The position numbers and the translations under genes were made by a program. A stretch of 64,000 nucleotides of DNA from positions 124,001 to 188,000 of the forward strand of contig NZ_CP152389.1 of the NCBI RefSeq assembly GCF_038806765.1, read 5' to 3'. The notes under the pieces are model-generated. The model was not told the origin of the DNA and made no database searches. It was given only the letters and a program-made list of their open reading frames with translations. Of the stretch, positions 59,138 to 64,000 are shown piece after piece (the stretch's first letter is position 1; every line of letters starts with the position of its first letter). The DNA comes from Mucilaginibacter sp. CSA2-8R (GTDB lineage Bacteria; Bacteroidota; Bacteroidia; Sphingobacteriales; Sphingobacteriaceae).

Positions 59138-59989
59138 ATGTCTACAGTACAAATTTCTGCATCAGACGTAAACAAACTGCGCCAGCAAACCGGTGCAGGT
59201 ATGATGGACTGCAAAAAAGCCCTTACCGAAACCAACGGCGACTTTGAAGCAGCTATTGACTATTTAAGAAAAAAAGGCGCTAAAGTAGCAGCTAGCCGTC
59301 AAGACAGAGAATCTAACGAAGGTGTGGTTATTGCCCGTACTTCTGAGGATGGCAAACGTGGCGTAATTATATCTTTAAACTGCGAAACCGACTTTGTGGC
59401 TAAAAATGCTGAGTTTATTGCGTTTGCTAACGCTATTGCAAACGGGGCAGTACAACACCTACCGGCTACTATTGACGATTTAAACAACCTGGAAATCGAT
59501 ACCGAAACTTCACGTGTTAAAATTGGTGAAGCTATTACTGACATGACCGGTAAAATCGGCGAGAAAATCGGTGTATCTAAATACGAAGTATTAGAAGGCG
59601 AGAAAGTAGTTGCTTACATCCACGGTAACTTCCGTTTAGGTGTATTGGTTGGCTTAAGCGCTAATGTTGCAGGTGCAGAAGAAGCCGGTAAAGACGTGGC
59701 GATGCAAATTGCGGCCATGAACCCTGTTGCTTTAGATAAAGGTGATGTTGACGCTACTACTATTGAGCGTGAATTAGCTATTGCTAAAGAGCAAATCCGC
59801 GCTGAAGGCAAGCCCGAAGAAATGGTAGAAAAAATTGCTCAGGGTAAACTGAACAAATTTTATAAAGATTCTACATTGTTAAATCAGGAGTTTGTAAAAG
59901 ACCCGTCTAAAACTATTGTTCAGTTTTTAAACGGTGTTGAAAAAGGTTTAACGGTAACCGCATTTAAGCGAGTTGCTTTAGGAGCTTAA
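59138..59989 (+). CDS. tsf: Translation elongation factor Ts
   Basis: 283-residue guanine-nucleotide exchange factor for EF-Tu. N-terminal ISASDVNKLRQQTGAGMMDCKKALTETNGDFEAAIDYLRKKG is the ubiquitin-associated-like domain plus core signature. SLNCETDFVAKNAEFIAFA and the C-terminal EFVKDPSKTIVQFLN complete the family. Length is normal for the group. It follows rpsB after a gap with its own promoter and leader hairpin, and ends at a strong terminator. Confidence 0.97.
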   Translation: MSTVQISASDVNKLRQQTGAGMMDCKKALTETNGDFEAAIDYLRKKGAKVAASRQDRESNEGVVIARTSEDGKRGVIISLNCETDFVAKNAEFIAFANAIANGAVQHLPATIDDLNNLEIDTETSRVKIGEAITDMTGKIGEKIGVSKYEVLEGEKVVAYIHGNFRLGVLVGLSANVAGAEEAGKDVAMQIAAMNPVALDKGDVDATTIERELAIAKEQIRAEGKPEEMVEKIAQGKLNKFYKDSTLLNQEFVKDPSKTIVQFLNGVEKGLTVTAFKRVALGA

Positions 59990-59994
59990 TTATT

Positions 59995-60029
59995 AAATCC
60001 CCGCCTTTCAAAAGGCGGGGATTTTTTTT
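59995..60029 (+). terminator. Terminator after tsf
   Basis: 13-bp stem AAATCCCCGCCTT/AAGGCGGGGATTT with a TCAA loop, then a T run. It ends 22 bases before nagA. Confidence 0.9.
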
Positions 60030-60051
60030 GAACTTTATTTTAATAACCAGA

Positions 60052-61164
60052 ATGTTAACAGCGTTATACAACACTCAAATTGTAACCGGTGGTGCCATCA
60101 CCTCAGGTAAAGCTGTTATTATTGATCAGGATAAGATATTAGCTGTTGTTAACGAACAGGACATACCGGCCGGTGCACAGCTGATTGACCTGAAAGGCGA
60201 CTACATAGCGCCTGGACTACTCGACTTACAAATTTACGGTGCAGGCGGTGCCTTATTCGGCGGGTTACCCAGTGAGGCGGCCTTGCGGCAAATGGAAGTT
60301 GCACTGCTGCAACAAGGGTGTACAGGGTTTTTTGCCACTGTGGCAACTAATAGTGAAGAGGTTGTTTTAAAGGCAATTGATGCTGCCAAGTTGTATAGTA
60401 AGCAGGCTGTAGGTAACTTTTTGGGTTTGCACTTAGAAGGCCCGTATCTTAATGCCGCACGAAAAGGCGCTCATCCCGAAAAGTATATCAAGAAAGCTAC
60501 ATTAACAGAGGTTAAAAGCTGGATTGAACTGGCTAACGGCGAAATTAAAATGATGACTGTGGCGCCTGAATTGCAGGATGAAGAAGTTATTGACTATCTG
60601 CGTAGCCAAAATATCATCCTGTCATCCGGCCATAGCAATGCAACTTATGAGCAGGGTAAACAGTTTTTAAATCAAAGCATCCCGGCAGTAACACACCTGT
60701 ATAATGCCATGCCGCCCATTCATCATCGCGAACCGGGCATTATCCCGGCTATTTTTGAAGAACAGCCTTATACGAGTATAGTGGCCGACGGTATCCATGT
60801 TTCGTACCCCATGATTAAACTGGCTAAGCGTAATTTAGGTAACAAATTGTTTTTAATTACTGATGCCGTTACTGAGGCAACTGAAGGTACTTACCAGCAC
60901 CAGTATAAAGACAATCGGTACGTAATGCCCGATGGTACGCTATCCGGTTCGGCACTAAGCATGTTACAAGCCGTAGCTAATTGCGTAAATTTTGCGGGTA
61001 TCGAATTGAGCGAGGCTATCAATATGGCTTCATTGTATCCGGCGCAATTAGCTAATTTATCAACTAAAGGAAAAGTAGAAGCCGGATTTGAGGCAGATTT
61101 GATTATTTTTGATGCCGGGCTTAATCATAAATTTACCGTATTTAAAGGTAAAGTACACAACTAA
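60052..61164 (+). CDS. nagA: N-acetylglucosamine-6-phosphate deacetylase
   Basis: 370-residue amidohydrolase-fold enzyme that deacetylates GlcNAc-6-P during amino-sugar recycling. It has PGLLDLQIYGAGG, LHLEGPYLNAARKGAHPE, SSGHSNATYEQG, THLYNAMPPIHHREPG, ADGIHVS and LFLITDAV, in the order expected of NagA. I chose the ATG at 60052; a TTG at 60028 lies inside the terminator tail. pyrH follows by 33 bases. Confidence 0.93.
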   Translation: MLTALYNTQIVTGGAITSGKAVIIDQDKILAVVNEQDIPAGAQLIDLKGDYIAPGLLDLQIYGAGGALFGGLPSEAALRQMEVALLQQGCTGFFATVATNSEEVVLKAIDAAKLYSKQAVGNFLGLHLEGPYLNAARKGAHPEKYIKKATLTEVKSWIELANGEIKMMTVAPELQDEEVIDYLRSQNIILSSGHSNATYEQGKQFLNQSIPAVTHLYNAMPPIHHREPGIIPAIFEEQPYTSIVADGIHVSYPMIKLAKRNLGNKLFLITDAVTEATEGTYQHQYKDNRYVMPDGTLSGSALSMLQAVANCVNFAGIELSEAINMASLYPAQLANLSTKGKVEAGFEADLIIFDAGLNHKFTVFKGKVHN

Positions 61165-61197
61165 TATTTCACTAAATACTATAAAATCATTATCTGC

Positions 61198-61902
61198 ATG
61201 AAGTACAACAGAATTTTACTGAAGCTAAGCGGCGAATCGTTAATGGGCGCAAGGCAATACGGTATTGATAATGCACGTGTGCTGCAATACGCACATGATA
61301 TTAAAACTGTTTGTGATGCCGGCATTGAAGTAGCCATTGTTGTGGGCGGAGGTAACATTTTTAGGGGATTAAGCGCCGAAAAATCGGGTATGGAGCGTGC
61401 GCAAGCTGATTATATGGGTATGCTGGCCACCGTAATTAATTGTATGGCTTTGCAAAGTGCCTTAGAAGGTATTGGCGTAGATACCCGTTTGCAATCGGCC
61501 ATTAAAATGGAGCAGATTTGTGAGCCTTATATCCGTCGCCGCGCCATGACTCATTTAGAAACCGGCAAAGTAGTCATCTTTGGTGCAGGTACAGGTAACC
61601 CTTACTTTACTACCGATACTGCTGCTTCGCTACGTGCTATCGAAATTAAGGCAGATGTTGTGTTAAAAGGTACACGTGTAGACGGTATTTACACCGCCGA
61701 CCCGGAAAAGGACCCTACCGCTACCCGTTATGATGAGGTAAGCTTTGATGAGGTTTACAGCAAAGGGTTGAATGTAATGGATATGACTGCGTTTACGTTA
61801 TGCCAGGAAAACAAATTGCCCATCATCGTATTTGATATGAACAAAGAGGGTAATTTCTTAAAGATTGCCCAAGGTGAGAAAGTAGGCACTTTAGTAAAAT
61901 AA
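61198..61902 (+). CDS. pyrH: UMP kinase
   Basis: 234-residue bacterial UMP kinase of the amino acid kinase fold. It contains [61 protein letters not shown] and [18 protein letters not shown], all typical. pyrH next to frr is a conserved arrangement in bacteria. Confidence 0.97.
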   Translation: MKYNRILLKLSGESLMGARQYGIDNARVLQYAHDIKTVCDAGIEVAIVVGGGNIFRGLSAEKSGMERAQADYMGMLATVINCMALQSALEGIGVDTRLQSAIKMEQICEPYIRRRAMTHLETGKVVIFGAGTGNPYFTTDTAASLRAIEIKADVVLKGTRVDGIYTADPEKDPTATRYDEVSFDEVYSKGLNVMDMTAFTLCQENKLPIIVFDMNKEGNFLKIAQGEKVGTLVK

Positions 61903-62014
61903 TCATTAATATATCCCAGATACAGTTTTAATGATGGAGCATTTATTAAATCAAAAACTGGAGTTTTTGTTATCTTAATTACTTACTCGCGTTACCGACT
62001 ATATCAGGATTTAC

Positions 62015-62022
62015 TATTTTTG
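62015..62022 (+). promoter_or_regulatory. -7 promoter element of frr
   Basis: TATTTTTG, an exact TAnnTTTG, 22 bases before the ATG at 62045. Confidence 0.5.
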
Positions 62023-62044
62023 CAATTACAAAAAATAAAATACA

Positions 62045-62608
62045 ATGAGCGAACTCATTAAGAAACAACTGAATGATGCCAAGTCTTTGATGGACAAAGC
62101 TATAAGTCATACAGATAACGAGTTATCAAAGATACGTGCTGGCAAAGCCAGTCCGGCTATGCTGGATGGTTTAGTGGTAGATTACTATGGTACCCCTACG
62201 CCATTAAGCCAGATAGGTAACGTAAATACCCCGGATGCACGTACTATCGTAATCCAGCCGTGGGAAAAATCGTTACTGGTGCCTATCGAAAAAGCAATTA
62301 AAGAATCATCGTTAGGTTTTAACCCTCAAAACGATGGCAGTATTATCCGTATTAATGTACCGCCACTAACCGAAGAGCGTCGTCGTGAGTTGGTTAAACG
62401 TTTAAAAAGTGAGGCCGAAAACGGTAAAGTAGCCATCCGTAATATCCGTAAAGATATTAATGATAAAATTAAGAAATTAAAAACCGAAGGCGTTTCTGAA
62501 GACGAAATTAAAGTAGGAGAGGCCGACGTGCAGAAACTGGTTGATACTTACATTGTAAAGGTAGATCAACTGTCCGACGCAAAAGAGAAAGACATTATGA
62601 CGGTTTAA
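62045..62608 (+). CDS. frr: Ribosome recycling factor
   Basis: 187-residue tRNA-mimic protein that splits post-termination ribosomes with EF-G. Family motifs ELSKIRAGKASPAMLDGLVVDYYGTPTPLSQIGNV, VIQPWEKSLLVPIEKAI, GFNPQNDGSIIRINVPPLTEERRRELVK and the coiled-coil C-terminus are complete. It lies 142 bases after pyrH with its own -7 element. Confidence 0.97.
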   Translation: MSELIKKQLNDAKSLMDKAISHTDNELSKIRAGKASPAMLDGLVVDYYGTPTPLSQIGNVNTPDARTIVIQPWEKSLLVPIEKAIKESSLGFNPQNDGSIIRINVPPLTEERRRELVKRLKSEAENGKVAIRNIRKDINDKIKKLKTEGVSEDEIKVGEADVQKLVDTYIVKVDQLSDAKEKDIMTV

Positions 62609-62629
62609 ATCTTAAATCAACGTCAAATT

Positions 62630-62664
62630 AAAGGGAATGAGCATATTGCATCATTCCCTTTTTT
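62630..62664 (+). terminator. Terminator after frr, overlapping the next promoter
   Basis: 11-bp stem AAAGGGAATGA/TCATTCCCTTT, 10-base loop, T run. The T run merges with the TATTTTTG element of the ABC exporter gene. Confidence 0.85.
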
Positions 62665-62671
62665 ATTTTTG
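62664..62671 (+). promoter_or_regulatory. -7 promoter element of ABC exporter
   Basis: TATTTTTG, an exact TAnnTTTG, 11 bases before the ATG at 62683 and partly made of the frr terminator's T run. Confidence 0.5.
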
Positions 62672-62682
62672 CGCCATAATCT

Positions 62683-64000
62683 ATGAAGTTACTTTTAACC
62701 TATTTATCCAAACATCGTTGGGTAGTGTTGCTGGCTTTGGCCTTAGCGGCTGTTAACATTAGTTTTTCCCTGCTCGATCCATATATTACTGGTCGTGTTG
62801 TCGACCGTTTTATTGAAAAACGTAAGCTATTAAATCATCATGAGTTTGTTTGGGGTGTGCTTACCTGGGTGGGTTTAGCTGTTGGAGCGGCCATGGTATC
62901 GCGTATAGCCAAAAACTTTCAAGATTACTTTACCAACATCATTACTCAAAAGGTTGGTGCCAATATGTACGCTGATGGTTTAAAACACTCGCTTGAGTTA
63001 CCATACCAGGTTTTTGAAGACCAGCGCAGCGGCGAAACCTTGGGTATTTTGCAAAAAGTACGCCTAGACTGCGAAAAGTTTATCACATCATTCATCAGTG
63101 TGCTGTTTGTGAGCCTGGTAGGTATGGTGTTCGTTATTTTTTATTCGTTTAGCGTGAGTTATAAAGTAACGCTGGTGTACTTCGCAGCTATCCCGGTTAT
63201 CGGTTTTGTGAGTACCGCCTTAAGCAAGCGCATTAAGAACATACAACGCACCATCGTAGCCGAAACTACAGCTTTGGCTGGATCAACCACTGAGTCTTTA
63301 CGTAATATTGAATTAGTAAAAAGTTTAGGCTTGGTAAATCAGGAGATTAACCGCCTCAACAAAACCACGTACAAGATACTCGACCTGGAGTTAAAAAAAG
63401 TTAAGTACGTGCGCAGTATGAGCTTTGTACAAGGTACTACTGTTAACCTGGTACGCAGTATTATGGTGATAATTTTGCTGTTGTTGATATTTGAAGAAAC
63501 TATATCACCGGGGCAGTATTTTACCTTTCTGTTTTACTCATTCTTTTTGTTTAACCCGTTGCAGGAGTTAGGGAACGTTATCCTGGCCTGGCGTGAGTCG
63601 CAGGTCTCTTTAGCAAACTTTGAGCAAATCATTAACACGCCTGTTGAGGTTAAGCCCGAAAAGCCGGTACTGTTAGAAAAAGTGAAAGACCTGATTTTTG
63701 CTAACGTAAGCTTTAAGCATTTAACCGCTAACCGCAATGCTCTTAACCATATTAGTTTTGGGGTAAAAACGGGTACCACCATTGCCTTTGTTGGGCCATC
63801 GGGTTCAGGTAAAACCACCTTGGTGAAGCTTTTGGTGGGTTTATATCAGCCTTTGCAAGGCGATATTTTATATAATGGTGTGCTGAGTAAGGAAATTGAT
63901 TTAGATCGCCTGCGCGAGCGGATAGGCTTTGTAACACAGGATACGCAACTGTTTTCGGGTACTATTCGCGAAAACCTGCAATTTGTTCGCCCCAACGCTA
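62683..64000 (+). CDS. ABC exporter, fused permease and ATPase (C-terminus cut)
   Basis: The first 439 residues of a half-transporter of the MsbA/ABCB type, which exports lipids or drugs. Six transmembrane helices occupy about 12-330 (WVVLLALALAAVNISFSLL, FVSLVGMVFVIFYSF, LVRSIMVIILLLLIF). The Walker A motif is GPSGSGKTT near residues 371-379 and the Q-loop is in GFVTQDTQLFSGTIREN. The signature motif, Walker B and His switch lie beyond the window edge. Promoter and ATG fit well. Substrate unknown. Confidence 0.93.
   Translation, partial: MKLLLTYLSKHRWVVLLALALAAVNISFSLLDPYITGRVVDRFIEKRKLLNHHEFVWGVLTWVGLAVGAAMVSRIAKNFQDYFTNIITQKVGANMYADGLKHSLELPYQVFEDQRSGETLGILQKVRLDCEKFITSFISVLFVSLVGMVFVIFYSFSVSYKVTLVYFAAIPVIGFVSTALSKRIKNIQRTIVAETTALAGSTTESLRNIELVKSLGLVNQEINRLNKTTYKILDLELKKVKYVRSMSFVQGTTVNLVRSIMVIILLLLIFEETISPGQYFTFLFYSFFLFNPLQELGNVILAWRESQVSLANFEQIINTPVEVKPEKPVLLEKVKDLIFANVSFKHLTANRNALNHISFGVKTGTTIAFVGPSGSGKTTLVKLLVGLYQPLQGDILYNGVLSKEIDLDRLRERIGFVTQDTQLFSGTIRENLQFVRPNA

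Noticed and set aside
61903-62014. Possible terminator between pyrH and frr (CAGTTTT/AAAACTG)
   Set aside because: Only 7 AT-rich pairs with a long loop; readthrough seems as likely.
1-64000. CRISPR arrays, tRNAs, rRNAs, IS elements and phage genes
   Set aside because: I looked for regular repeats, tRNA T-loop patterns, transposase motifs and integrases and saw none; small tRNAs could still be missed by eye.

Overview
The window is chromosomal DNA from a member of the Bacteroidota, most likely a Sphingobacteriaceae relative close to Mucilaginibacter or Pedobacter. The evidence is promoters of the phylum's TAnnTTTG type just upstream of many genes, few Shine-Dalgarno sites outside translation genes, HYC_CC_PP and CsbD-like small proteins, many exported S9/S41/M61 peptidases, and a trp operon in E-G-C order. 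Nearly all of it is ordinary core and accessory genome. I saw no insertion sequence, prophage, CRISPR array, tRNA or rRNA.

Layout. 1-9.4 kb: the C-terminally cut prfA, two Tat-exported ferritin-like proteins, lpxH, an SGNH-type lipoprotein, a CsbD-like protein, an S41 protease, a secreted protein and a prolyl oligopeptidase. 9.5-14.8 kb: an acetyltransferase, a DPP4-like peptidase, and a peroxiredoxin followed by an AhpD-like protein. A candidate small RNA lies at about 14656-14787. 14.8-19.5 kb: a TetR-TolC-EmrA-EmrB efflux operon on the minus strand with a palindromic operator over its promoter. 19.6-23.4 kb: a PIG-L deacetylase, a GlcNAc-kinase-like protein and a response regulator. 23.5-29.1 kb: an RND efflux operon. 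29.3-34.4 kb: an M61 peptidase, an esterase gene interrupted by one in-frame TAG, and an HtrA/DegP protease.

34.5-39.1 kb: dapF with a coupled small gene, then a putative copper-handling cluster (HYC_CC_PP protein, HMA-domain protein, two outer-membrane barrels). 39.1-43.6 kb: two amidohydrolase-family proteins, partly lacking metal ligands. 44.2-47.5 kb: trpE-trpG-trpC behind a leader-peptide attenuator with tandem Trp codons. 47.5-57.1 kb: a MiaE-like hydroxylase, an FAD monooxygenase, an RsmI-like methyltransferase, an aminotransferase, a fatty-acid desaturase with a palindrome in its leader, an LLM oxidoreductase, and a PAS kinase with its response regulator. 57.2-64 kb: a translation block (rplM-rpsI-rpsB-tsf, then nagA, pyrH, frr) and the start of an ABC exporter cut by the window edge.

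The observations most worth following are the trp attenuator, the candidate small RNA near 14.7 kb, the copper cluster with its nearly leaderless promoter, the nonsense-interrupted esterase, the structured tsf leader and the operator-like palindromes upstream of the tetR efflux operon and the desaturase.
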